Shown here one piece after another: positions 1 through 5,723 of a stretch of 5,723 nucleotides of DNA. A model generated the notes under the pieces. That model was not told the DNA's origin. It was given only the letters and a program-made list of their open reading frames with translations, and made no database searches. Both the position numbers and the translations under genes were made by a program. The stretch is from an uncultured Mucispirillum sp. GTDB taxonomy: Bacteria; Chrysiogenota; Deferribacteres; Deferribacterales; Mucispirillaceae. Each line of letters starts with the position of its first letter. Position 1 is the first letter of the stretch. The stretch spans positions 1 through 5,723 of the forward strand of contig CAMWVK010000124.1 of the NCBI GenBank assembly GCA_947177675.1, read 5' to 3'.

Positions 1-6
1 GAAATA

Positions 7-12
7 TGTCAA
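7..12 (-). promoter_or_regulatory. Possible -35 box of the next minus-strand gene
   Basis: TTGACA on the minus strand is a perfect -35 match, identical to the one at 4455-4460. Its -10 partner would lie 17 bp further left, outside the window, so the promoter cannot be confirmed. It lies past the terminator of the efflux operon and inside the left arm of the inverted repeat, as expected for a new transcription unit with repressor control. Confidence 0.35.
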
Positions 13-40
13 TATAAACATTTTTTTTGTTTATATTGAC
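8..40. repeat. Perfect 13-bp inverted repeat with 7-nt T loop
   Basis: GTCAATATAAACA (8-20) and TGTTTATATTGAC (28-40) are exact reverse complements separated by seven T residues. There is no adjoining U-tract on either strand, and a better terminator already exists at 99-128, so its main role is probably not termination. The left arm overlaps a consensus -35 box on the minus strand (TTGACA, 7-12), which suggests an operator or regulatory hairpin for a gene starting beyond the left edge. Confidence 0.6.
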
Positions 41-98
41 TATTTATTGTCTTTATTTTGCATTACATAAAATTGTAGTTTAAATTATACTATACTAT

Positions 99-128
99 AA
101 AAAAAGGAAGCCTTTTCAGCTCCCTTCT
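99..128 (-). terminator. Rho-independent terminator of the efflux operon
   Basis: In the minus direction, GGGAGC (119-124) pairs with GCTTCC (106-111), with one G-U pair, across a 7-nt loop (112-118). Two more A-T pairs extend the stem outward, and a run of seven T residues (99-105) follows. It begins about 25 nt after the permease stop codon, so the operon ends here without an outer-membrane channel gene. On the + strand the same stem is followed by a T-rich stretch (125-135), so it may also stop transcripts coming from the left. Confidence 0.88.
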
Positions 129-149
129 ATTTTTTACATATTATCTAGT

Positions 150-3100
150 CTATTTCCCTTTATTCAGCAGGCGTTTTATATCTTTATTTCTGCCAAAGTT
201 TTTCAGCGGCAGCATATTTTTTAGTCTTGTAAAAAAGTCCTGCTTTTCTGTATCCTGCATATCATCTGCATTTTCATCTTTTTTTAATCCTCTACATGTA
301 AAAGAGTAAAGCACTGGGACTATAATCAATGTAAGCATAGTAGAGAATGCAAGCCCGAAAATCACTGCATTTGCCATAGGTCCCCAATACTGACTCATTT
401 CAGCACCTGTTACAAACTTCATATTTTTAAAATCTATTCCGTAACCTGTAGCCATAGGAAGCATACCTAAAATAGTTGTCCATGCTGTAAGCATTACTGG
501 TCTGAAACGGACTGCTCCTGCTCTGATAATTGCATCTCTTGCTGCCATACCTTCTGCCCGAAGCTGGTTAGTATAATCTATCAGCACAATCCCATTATTT
601 ATAACAACACCTGCCAAAGAAATAGTTCCTATACCTGTCATAATAATTCCAAAATTTGTATTTGTTATAACAAGTCCCCAAAATATACCGCCTATTGACA
701 GCACAATAGTAAATAATATTATAAAAGTCTGCGATACAGAATTAAACTCTATTAAAAGCACCATAAGTATTAAAAACAATGCTGCAAGCAGTGCCTGTCC
801 TAAAAACATACCTGCTTCCTGCTGGTCTTCTGTTTCGCCTGTATAGTTCATTGTATATCCTGATGGCAGCTCAAAATTTTTCAGTGTATCCATAACATCT
901 TTCATAACTTCCACACTGCTTCTGCCTTCTGCATTAGCAGTTACATTAACAACCCTTTTAAAGTCTATCCTTGTAATAGTTCCAAAACCTGCACTTAGTG
1001 TCACATCTGCCACAGAGGATATAGGCACATACTGACCCTGTGGTGTGTTTATCATAAGATTTTTTATGTCATCTATACTTTTTCTCTGTTCTTCCGGAAG
1101 TCTGACTTTAATATCATATTCATCATCACCTTCCCTGTATTTGCCAACTTCTATGCCATAAACAGAGCCACGCACAGCTTGAGCTATATTGGAAGTATTC
1201 AGTCCTAAAAGAGCAGCTTTTTCTCTATCTACATTTATTCTTATTTCCGGCTTTGATTTTACATAATCATCTTTTAAATCCACAAGTCCCGGTATCTGTT
1301 CTATTGTTTTTTTCACTTTTGCTGCAATACTGCCAAGAACATCAACATCTTTGCCAGATATTTCTATACTTACAGCATCACCAGTAGGCGGACCCATCTG
1401 CTCTTTTTCCCACACAACTTCAGCACCCGGAAAAAAATTAAGCCGTTCTCTAATCCTGTTTATAACAGCTGGAGATGGTTCACTTCTATCTTCAAAATCT
1501 AAAAATTCTATTGTAAGCCTGCCCCTGTGAGTTGCTGTCCCGCCAGCATCTGAATAATCTGCAGCAGCACCGCCGACTTCTCCAAGTGTCAGTTTAATAT
1601 CTTTTTCATCAAGAGTGGCTTCTCTAAACTTGTTTACAAATTCATTAGTTGTAGCTGCATTTGTGCCTTCTGGTGTATTTGCTCTTATAAAAACACGGGC
1701 TGGGTCACTTTCTGGAAAAAACTCTACACCAAGCCCTCTTGCTCCAAATAAAAACATAGGCAGTATTACGAAAAATATGGCTGATAATATTGCTATAACT
1801 CTATGTTTTAATGCAGCATTTACTGTTTTCATATAAAACTGAATAAATCTTCCAAACTTTAAATCGTTTTCTTCCCCTATATGTTTATCATTTATCCGCA
1901 TAAAAGTTGAGCTTATAACAGGATTAAACACAAGTGCAACAAATAAAGATGAGATTAAAGTAATAATTAGTGTAATTGGTAAAAATTTCATAAATCCGCC
2001 AATAACACCCGGCCAAAATGCCATAGGAAGAAAAGCAAAAACTGTTGTTAATGTAGAAGCAACAACAGGCCATCCTATTTCTTCTGAGGCAGCAACTGCT
2101 GCTTCTACTCTGCTTTTACCCTCCTGCATATGCCTGTATATATTTTCTACTATTACAATTGCATTATCCACAAGCATACCAAGAGCCATAATTAATGAAA
2201 ACAATACAAGCATATTTAGCGTTATATCCAATGCCTGCAGCACCATAAAAGATATAAGCATACTAAAAGGTATGATTACAGCTGCAAAAAGTGAATTTAA
2301 TTTACCTAAAAATAAAAACAGCACCAAAAATACAAGTATAAAGCCTGTAATCATATTATTTTCAAGCTCATTAACCATTGATTTTATATCTTTTGATATA
2401 TCGGTAGTAAGTGTGAATTTAACAGCTGGCGGATATTCTGCTTCAGCTTCTTTTATAGTATTTTTCACATCTTCTGCCATATCTAACAAATTTGCCCCAA
2501 CCCGTTTTTTAATGGATACGGATATGGCAGGTACACCATTCAGTGAAGCATAAGAATCTTTATCTTCAAAAGAATCAAGCACTCTTGCAACATCTCTTAA
2601 ATATACAGGTATTCCATCCTTTACTGTAACAACTATATCTTCTATTTCTTTTATATTAGTATATTCTCCGGGTATGCGAACAAGATATTTTCCCCTGCCA
2701 ATATCAAGAGAACCGCCGGGAATATTTATATGTTCTCCCTGCACAGCATTCGCCAAATCATTCATTGTAAGGGAATAAGACTGCAGCCTTTCATAATCAA
2801 AAACGATAAGAATTTCTCTATCTCTTGTTCCAGACAAATCTACTTCCAAAACACCTTTTATGCTTTCAAATTTATCCTGCATTTCATCAGCTATTTTCTT
2901 TAAATCATGTTCAGGCACATCTCCAGAAATAGCTACAACAAACACAGGGAAATCGCTCATACTGATTTCTGTAATAATAGGTTCTTCTGTTAAATCCTGA
3001 GGTAAATCACTCATAGACTGGTCAACTTTATCTCTTACACGCTGCAGTGCCATATCAACATCAACATCAGGATTAAACTCTATACTTATATTGGAAACAC

Positions 3101-3359
3101 TTTCAGCACTGTATGAGATAATTTCTTTTACCCCTTCTATACCCCGTAATTTATTCTCTATTTTAAATGTTACAAGAGATTCCATATCTGTAGGGGAAAC
3201 GCCTGAATATATAGTTGTTATAAAGATATATGGTATAGGAACATCAGGATTAGCTTCTCTTGGCAGGCTTATATATGCAGATGAACCAAATATAATAAAC
3301 ACCATCATTAACAGAAAAACAGCCTGCTTCCACTTAATGGCAGCCTTTGTTATAAGCAT
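150..3359 (-). CDS. RND efflux pump inner-membrane permease (AcrB/HAE1-like)
   Basis: This is a proton-driven inner-membrane transporter of the resistance-nodulation-division superfamily, which works as a trimer with the adaptor upstream. The 1069 residues show the duplicated RND plan: TM1 at about 14-32, a periplasmic porter loop to about 335, TM2-TM6 (about 337-484), TM7 (521-540), a second periplasmic loop to about 850, and TM8-TM12 (855-1018). SLPREANPDVPIP after TM1, GMLVDNAIVIVEN in TM4 (394-406) and GVVINNGIVLIDY in TM10 (917-929) are family motifs. Only one of AcrB's two TM4 aspartates is kept (D398, then N399), and AcrB's TM10 lysine position is N921. A hydrophilic basic tail follows TM12 (1021-1069). 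ATG 3359 lies 3 nt after the adaptor stop, with GGGAG (3368-3372) inside the adaptor's last codons, implying translational coupling. HAE1-type multidrug export is likelier than CusA-type metal export, but the substrate is unknown. Confidence 0.95.
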   Translation of the reverse strand: MLITKAAIKWKQAVFLLMMVFIIFGSSAYISLPREANPDVPIPYIFITTIYSGVSPTDMESLVTFKIENKLRGIEGVKEIISYSAESVSNISIEFNPDVDVDMALQRVRDKVDQSMSDLPQDLTEEPIITEISMSDFPVFVVAISGDVPEHDLKKIADEMQDKFESIKGVLEVDLSGTRDREILIVFDYERLQSYSLTMNDLANAVQGEHINIPGGSLDIGRGKYLVRIPGEYTNIKEIEDIVVTVKDGIPVYLRDVARVLDSFEDKDSYASLNGVPAISVSIKKRVGANLLDMAEDVKNTIKEAEAEYPPAVKFTLTTDISKDIKSMVNELENNMITGFILVFLVLFLFLGKLNSLFAAVIIPFSMLISFMVLQALDITLNMLVLFSLIMALGMLVDNAIVIVENIYRHMQEGKSRVEAAVAASEEIGWPVVASTLTTVFAFLPMAFWPGVIGGFMKFLPITLIITLISSLFVALVFNPVISSTFMRINDKHIGEENDLKFGRFIQFYMKTVNAALKHRVIAILSAIFFVILPMFLFGARGLGVEFFPESDPARVFIRANTPEGTNAATTNEFVNKFREATLDEKDIKLTLGEVGGAAADYSDAGGTATHRGRLTIEFLDFEDRSEPSPAVINRIRERLNFFPGAEVVWEKEQMGPPTGDAVSIEISGKDVDVLGSIAAKVKKTIEQIPGLVDLKDDYVKSKPEIRINVDREKAALLGLNTSNIAQAVRGSVYGIEVGKYREGDDEYDIKVRLPEEQRKSIDDIKNLMINTPQGQYVPISSVADVTLSAGFGTITRIDFKRVVNVTANAEGRSSVEVMKDVMDTLKNFELPSGYTMNYTGETEDQQEAGMFLGQALLAALFLILMVLLIEFNSVSQTFIILFTIVLSIGGIFWGLVITNTNFGIIMTGIGTISLAGVVINNGIVLIDYTNQLRAEGMAARDAIIRAGAVRFRPVMLTAWTTILGMLPMATGYGIDFKNMKFVTGAEMSQYWGPMANAVIFGLAFSTMLTLIIVPVLYSFTCRGLKKDENADDMQDTEKQDFFTRLKNMLPLKNFGRNKDIKRLLNKGK

Positions 3360-3362
3360 ATT

Positions 3363-4394
3363 TTATTCTCCCAGTCGGACAGGTGAGCCATCTGATAAGA
3401 ACTGCTGACCGCTTGTAATAAGCTCTTGGCCTGGCTCAATACCTGAAATAATTATTACTTTTGAACCTATCATATCACCAGTAACCACCTTTCTTTCTTC
3501 TGCCCTGCCATTGTTATTTATATACACTACTTTCTGACCATCTTTATCTATAACCGCATACATATCTGCAACCATTACATCATGAAATGTTTTGCGAACA
3601 ATATCTACACGCACTATCCTGCCGGGTCTTATATCTCTGTCAAGAGCTATATCTACACGGACTTTATGTGTTAAATTGCTGGCACTGTCACTTACTACTG
3701 AAATATAGTTAATAATCCCCTGTTTCACATTTTTTTCGCCGCCAATCTCTGCCACATATACATCAACTGTCTGACCAAGCCTTAAATATTTTACATCGTT
3801 TTCCGGCACATATACATATATTTTCAGTTTAGACATATCTATAAGCCTTGCTACTTCTGTGCCGGGAGAAACATATTCACCAATATTTGGCATTACATCA
3901 TCAATAATACCTGTAACTGGGCTTTTTATTGTGCTTTTATTATATTCATCAAGAGCAAGCCTGTATGATACTTCTGATAAATCATACGCTTTTTTAGCTG
4001 TATCATACTGCTTTTGAGAAACTGCCTTTTGAGCATATAAGTTTTTCTGACGCAGGAATTCTTTCCTGTCATCTTCTAAATGAACTTTTGCTGAGTTTAA
4101 ATTTGCAAGCAGGTTATCAGTATTGATTTTTAATATTGCTTCTCCCTGTTTTACAAATGAACCTTCTTCTTTACCTATCCATGTAACTGGACCAGATATT
4201 TCTGCAGGAACTGTAATATCATCCCATGCTTCCACAGTTCCCGGAAGTGTATAGTAATCTGTAATATCCTGCAGCACAACTTTTGTAACAACAACATCTG
4301 TTGGTTTTATTTCTGGTATTGCCTGTTCAGTTTCGCCTTTCGTGCATGCAGATATTATCAATAAAAATAAAAATAAAAACCGAAATCTTTTCAT
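3363..4394 (-). CDS. RND efflux periplasmic adaptor subunit (membrane fusion lipoprotein)
   Basis: This is the periplasmic adaptor that links an RND permease to an outer-membrane channel. The 343-residue protein starts with a lipoprotein signal peptide: MKRFRF, a hydrophobic core, and lipobox I-S-A-C with the lipidated cysteine at C17. The usual adaptor layout follows: first half of the lipoyl-like domain (about 50-92, with G-x-V near 52-54 and EGSFVKQGEAIL), an alpha-helical hairpin (about 92-152), the second lipoyl half (SPVTGIID, 158-165, and IGEYVSPGTEV), a beta-barrel domain (about 188-265) and a membrane-proximal domain to the end. The hairpin tip AVSQKQYDTA (124-133) matches the segment that contacts TolC-type channels in relatives. 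It is somewhat shorter than AcrA (397 aa). ATG 4394 is preceded by AGAGGT (4405-4410) at 10 nt. It is the first gene after the promoter at 4432-4460, and the permease follows after 3 nt. Substrate cannot be predicted. Confidence 0.93.
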   Translation of the reverse strand: MKRFRFLFLFLLIISACTKGETEQAIPEIKPTDVVVTKVVLQDITDYYTLPGTVEAWDDITVPAEISGPVTWIGKEEGSFVKQGEAILKINTDNLLANLNSAKVHLEDDRKEFLRQKNLYAQKAVSQKQYDTAKKAYDLSEVSYRLALDEYNKSTIKSPVTGIIDDVMPNIGEYVSPGTEVARLIDMSKLKIYVYVPENDVKYLRLGQTVDVYVAEIGGEKNVKQGIINYISVVSDSASNLTHKVRVDIALDRDIRPGRIVRVDIVRKTFHDVMVADMYAVIDKDGQKVVYINNNGRAEERKVVTGDMIGSKVIIISGIEPGQELITSGQQFLSDGSPVRLGE

Positions 4395-4410
4395 ACAAAA
4401 AAATACCTCT

Positions 4411-4426
4411 TCACAATAGAGTGTGA
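4411..4426. promoter_or_regulatory. Operator-like dyad TCACA-N6-TGTGA over the predicted transcription start
   Basis: The + strand shows TCACA (4411-4415), six bases, then TGTGA (4422-4426), a perfect 5-bp dyad. It sits just downstream of the -10 box, spans the predicted start near 4425 and abuts the Shine-Dalgarno of the adaptor gene (AGAGGT, 4405-4410). A repressor bound here would block initiation. The half-sites are those of a CRP/FNR-type site but in the reversed order, so it is not a classical CRP site. A 5-bp dyad can arise by chance, so this is a candidate only. Confidence 0.35.
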
Positions 4427-4431
4427 TTTGT

Positions 4432-4460
4432 ATAATCTAATACGGGGGGGGGATTGTCAA
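4432..4460 (-). promoter_or_regulatory. Sigma70-type promoter of the efflux operon with poly-C spacer
   Basis: On the minus strand, TTGACA (4455-4460, a perfect -35 match) is followed after exactly 17 bp by GATTAT (4432-4437, 4/6 match to TATAAT). The expected transcription start is near 4425, giving a leader of about 30 nt before the adaptor ATG at 4394. Nine of the 17 spacer bases are an uninterrupted C run (4444-4452). The -10 is only moderate: ATTATA and TATACA overlap nearby but give worse matches or spacing. The position, between the ccmD stop and the adaptor start, supports a dedicated promoter for the pump. Confidence 0.65.
4444..4452. repeat. G9/C9 homopolymer tract inside promoter spacer
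   Basis: Nine consecutive G residues on the + strand (C on the coding strand) lie between the -35 and -10 boxes, in otherwise AT-rich intergenic DNA. No comparable G or C run is seen elsewhere in the window, where long runs are A or T. G/C homopolymers of this length are prone to slipped-strand length changes, and in this position each change alters promoter spacing. See findings. Confidence 0.9.
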
Positions 4461-4477
4461 GATATAAATTTTTTTGT

Positions 4478-4505
4478 AAGACAAAAAAAGATAATCTGTT
4501 GTCTT
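4478..4505 (-). repeat. Weak inverted repeat after ccmD
   Basis: AAGACAA (4478-4484) and TTGTCTT (4499-4505) are perfect 7-bp arms around a 14-nt spacer that includes a 7-base A/T run. The repeat starts at the ccmD stop codon and could fold in the transcript as a weak AT-rich hairpin at the end of the ccm cluster. No U-tract follows the hairpin in the minus direction, so it does not look like a standard intrinsic terminator. Read-through from ccm into the efflux operon therefore remains possible. Confidence 0.3.
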
Positions 4506-4645
4506 TATTTTTCTTTATTTTCTTCAAGTATTTTTACTTTTTCTTCAAGTTTTTTTAATTTAGCACCTGATGTGTAAAAATAATAAGCTAAAACTATCCA
4601 TATAAGTGCATAAGCACCAATTAAATATCCAATATTATTCATCAT
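4505..4645 (-). CDS. ccmD: CcmD-like small membrane protein (46 aa)
   Basis: This is a short gene that is easily missed. It begins with two consecutive ATG codons (4645 and 4642). The first is preferred because AGGGAG at 4653-4658 lies 7 nt upstream of it, and this Shine-Dalgarno sits over the end of ccmC. The 46-residue product begins MMNNIGYLIGAYALIWIVLA, one membrane helix at about residues 5-24, followed by YYFYTSGAK and a charged heptad-like tail (KKLEEKVKILEE, residues 31-42). That layout matches CcmD: a single helix with the A-Y-x-x-x-W type pattern and a short, charged cytoplasmic tail. CcmD in other bacteria is needed to release holo-CcmE from the CcmABCD complex. The family is poorly conserved in sequence, so the call rests on size, topology and position directly after ccmC. 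The TAA stop overlaps one arm of a weak inverted repeat. Confidence 0.8.
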   Translation of the reverse strand: MMNNIGYLIGAYALIWIVLAYYFYTSGAKLKKLEEKVKILEENKEK

Positions 4646-4658
4646 ATATCTGCTCCCT

Positions 4659-5333
4659 CTAATCTGTTTCTAATAATTTTATTCGCCTTTCAAGATTTAT
4701 AAGCCTTAGCCTGCGTATTAAAAGAGAAATGTATATAATAGTAAAAACTAAAAGACATACAAGCATAGCTGTAAGCATATCAGGGTGAAGACCGCCACCC
4801 CCTTTCTGCACTACATTTGGATGTATTGTATTATTCCACCATTGTATTGATAGAAATACAACAGGAACATCAATAAACCCTATAATACCAACAGCAGCAG
4901 AGAATTTTGCTCTTCTATCACTTTCATCCATAAACTGCCTGAGCATAATATAGCCCACATATATAAACCATAAAAGCAGTGTGGAAGTAAGCCGTGGGTC
5001 CCATGTCCAGAATTTGCCCCATGTAGGACGAGCCCATAAAGGACCTGTCAAAATAACTATAGTGCAGAATGCAAGCCCTATTTCTGCTGATGCTGAAGCA
5101 ATATCATCAAACGCATATTTCTTTGTTACAAGGTATAATATACTTGCCACAAATGTTACAAAAAATGCAAAAAATCCAATCCAGGCAGAAGCCACATGAA
5201 AGTAAAATATTTTCTGCACTATTCCCATAATTCTTTCAACAGGTGCATAAAAAAAAGCAAAATAAAGCCCAACAGGCACTGCTGTAAAAAGAAGTATGGA
5301 AAAGATTTTATCAAGTTTTTGAAGCCTTTTCAT
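4659..5333 (-). CDS. ccmC: Heme exporter / heme-handling protein CcmC
   Basis: CcmC presents heme to the chaperone CcmE at the periplasmic face of the inner membrane during System I cytochrome c maturation. The 224-residue protein is full length for the family and has about six membrane helices. It carries the tryptophan-rich WWD heme-binding motif WGKFWTWDPRLT at residues 105-116. Two histidines stand at the positions expected for axial heme ligands: H46 in FHVASAW and H171 in TIHPNV. A glycine-rich GGGGLHP loop (178-184) precedes the last helix. The ATG at 5333 is preceded by AGGA at 5340-5343 with 6 nt of spacing, which supports this start. It lies 16 nt after ccmB and 13 nt before the ccmD-like gene, so all three are probably cotranscribed. 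CcmF and CcsA share the WWD motif, but length, the absence of extra helices and gene order favour CcmC. Confidence 0.95.
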   Translation of the reverse strand: MKRLQKLDKIFSILLFTAVPVGLYFAFFYAPVERIMGIVQKIFYFHVASAWIGFFAFFVTFVASILYLVTKKYAFDDIASASAEIGLAFCTIVILTGPLWARPTWGKFWTWDPRLTSTLLLWFIYVGYIMLRQFMDESDRRAKFSAAVGIIGFIDVPVVFLSIQWWNNTIHPNVVQKGGGGLHPDMLTAMLVCLLVFTIIYISLLIRRLRLINLERRIKLLETD

Positions 5334-5349
5334 ATATAGTCCTATAAAA

Positions 5350-5723
5350 TTATTCTTCTATAATGGCACCAAATATGCCAAAAATAACAGCAGTAAATAT
5401 CACATCAAATACTGCCATAAGTTTTATCCAGTTATAACTATGTGTTATATCATAACCTAATAAAAATATATTTGTAGAAAGTATTGCTGCAATAATAACA
5501 GGTATTAATACTGGCAGCATTAAAAGGGGCAGCATAATTTCTCTTGTTTTTGTGCGGACACTAATCATTGAAAATAATGTACCTGTTACAGAATAACCAT
5601 AAGTTGCAAGCAGAATTATTACAGCCATAAGCCAGTGAGAAACAAGGTTAATATTATAAAACACTAAAAAGAGAGGCACTAATATTATTTCAAGTATAGT
5701 TAAAAATAAAAAGTTAGAAATCA
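5350..5723 (-). CDS. ccmB: Heme exporter subunit CcmB, C-terminal part (5' end cut by window edge)
   Basis: This is the membrane-permease subunit of the CcmABCD complex, the ABC-type machinery of System I cytochrome c maturation that releases heme-loaded CcmE in the inner membrane. About 123 residues are visible. The frame stays open to the right edge, so the internal GTG at 5679 is not the real start, and upstream in-frame residues (SNFLFLTILEIIL) continue a hydrophobic helix. Roughly four membrane segments can be seen, at visible residues 4-22, 27-48, 60-83 and 96-118. The stretch GTLFSMISVRTKTREIMLP followed by LPVLIPVIIAA is the conserved CcmB signature region, with a loop of charged residues before a proline-rich helix. 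The protein ends in EE with a TAA stop, 16 nt before ccmC. CcmB proteins are usually about 220 residues, so roughly the N-terminal 100 are missing. The ATPase gene ccmA would be expected further right. Assignment rests on recognised family motifs and the neighbouring ccmC. Confidence 0.88.
   Translation of the reverse strand, partial: ISNFLFLTILEIILVPLFLVFYNINLVSHWLMAVIILLATYGYSVTGTLFSMISVRTKTREIMLPLLMLPVLIPVIIAAILSTNIFLLGYDITHSYNWIKLMAVFDVIFTAVIFGIFGAIIEE

Noticed and set aside
8..40. CRISPR or insertion-sequence end
   Set aside because: There is a single inverted repeat with a poly-T loop, no repeated spacer units and no transposase fragment nearby.
1306..1437. T7 and A7 runs within the permease gene as coding phase-variation tracts
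   Set aside because: Short A/T runs of this length are expected in a low-GC genome and are much less slippage-prone than the G9 run; the reading frame is intact.
1615..1836. Plus-strand open frame inside the permease gene
   Set aside because: It lies antisense to a well-supported RND coding region, has no recognisable domain and no convincing ribosome binding site, and is explained by the codon use of the opposite strand.
2272..2553. Plus-strand open frame of 93 codons inside the permease gene
   Set aside because: Serine/isoleucine-rich mirror of the RND coding strand with no motif; a shadow frame.
3091..3408. Plus-strand open frame spanning the adaptor-permease junction
   Set aside because: It overlaps the conserved N-terminus of the permease and the end of the adaptor, and shows no family features of its own.
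4408..4436. Plus-strand promoter (TATAAT at 4431-4436) firing antisense across ccmD
   Set aside because: The -10 is perfect, but the best -35 at 17 bp is TCTTCA, only a 3/6 match, and TATAAT-like strings are common in such AT-rich DNA. There is no + strand gene for it to serve.
4981..5199. Plus-strand open frame inside ccmC
   Set aside because: Antisense to the WWD motif region of ccmC, whose constrained codons create the open frame by chance.

Overview
This is a low-GC window in which every convincing gene lies on the minus strand, so it reads from right to left. It suggests a Gram-negative, respiring bacterium: it makes c-type cytochromes with the multi-subunit (System I) Ccm machinery and carries a tripartite-type RND efflux pump. 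The CcmC sequence and the base composition fit Deferribacterota (for example a Mucispirillum-like gut organism) or a related delta-proteobacterial-type lineage. That placement is impressionistic, because no search was possible.

Right part (4505-5723): the 3' end of a cytochrome c biogenesis cluster. It holds the C-terminal part of ccmB (cut by the window edge), a complete ccmC, and a 46-codon ccmD-like gene. Spacing is tight (16 and 13 nt) and good Shine-Dalgarno sequences precede ccmC and ccmD, as expected of one transcript. ccmA would be expected just beyond the right edge. ccmE, ccmF and ccmH do not follow ccmD here.

Middle (4395-4504): a 110-bp intergenic region that is the most interesting part of the window. 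It carries a consensus -35 box (TTGACA), a 17-bp spacer made largely of nine consecutive C residues (G9 on the + strand), a 4/6 -10 box, a TCACA-N6-TGTGA dyad over the predicted transcription start, and a Shine-Dalgarno for the efflux operon. A homopolymer between -35 and -10 is the architecture of known phase-variable promoters, so the efflux operon may switch or tune its expression by slipped-strand changes in spacer length.

Left part (150-4394): a two-gene efflux operon. First comes a lipoprotein periplasmic adaptor (membrane fusion protein), then, 3 nt later, a 1069-residue RND inner-membrane permease. No outer-membrane TolC-like gene is included, because a strong intrinsic terminator follows the permease at about 99-128. 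The last ~98 bp at the left edge hold a perfect 13-bp inverted repeat whose left arm overlaps a consensus -35 box firing off the window, probably the regulatory region of the next minus-strand gene.
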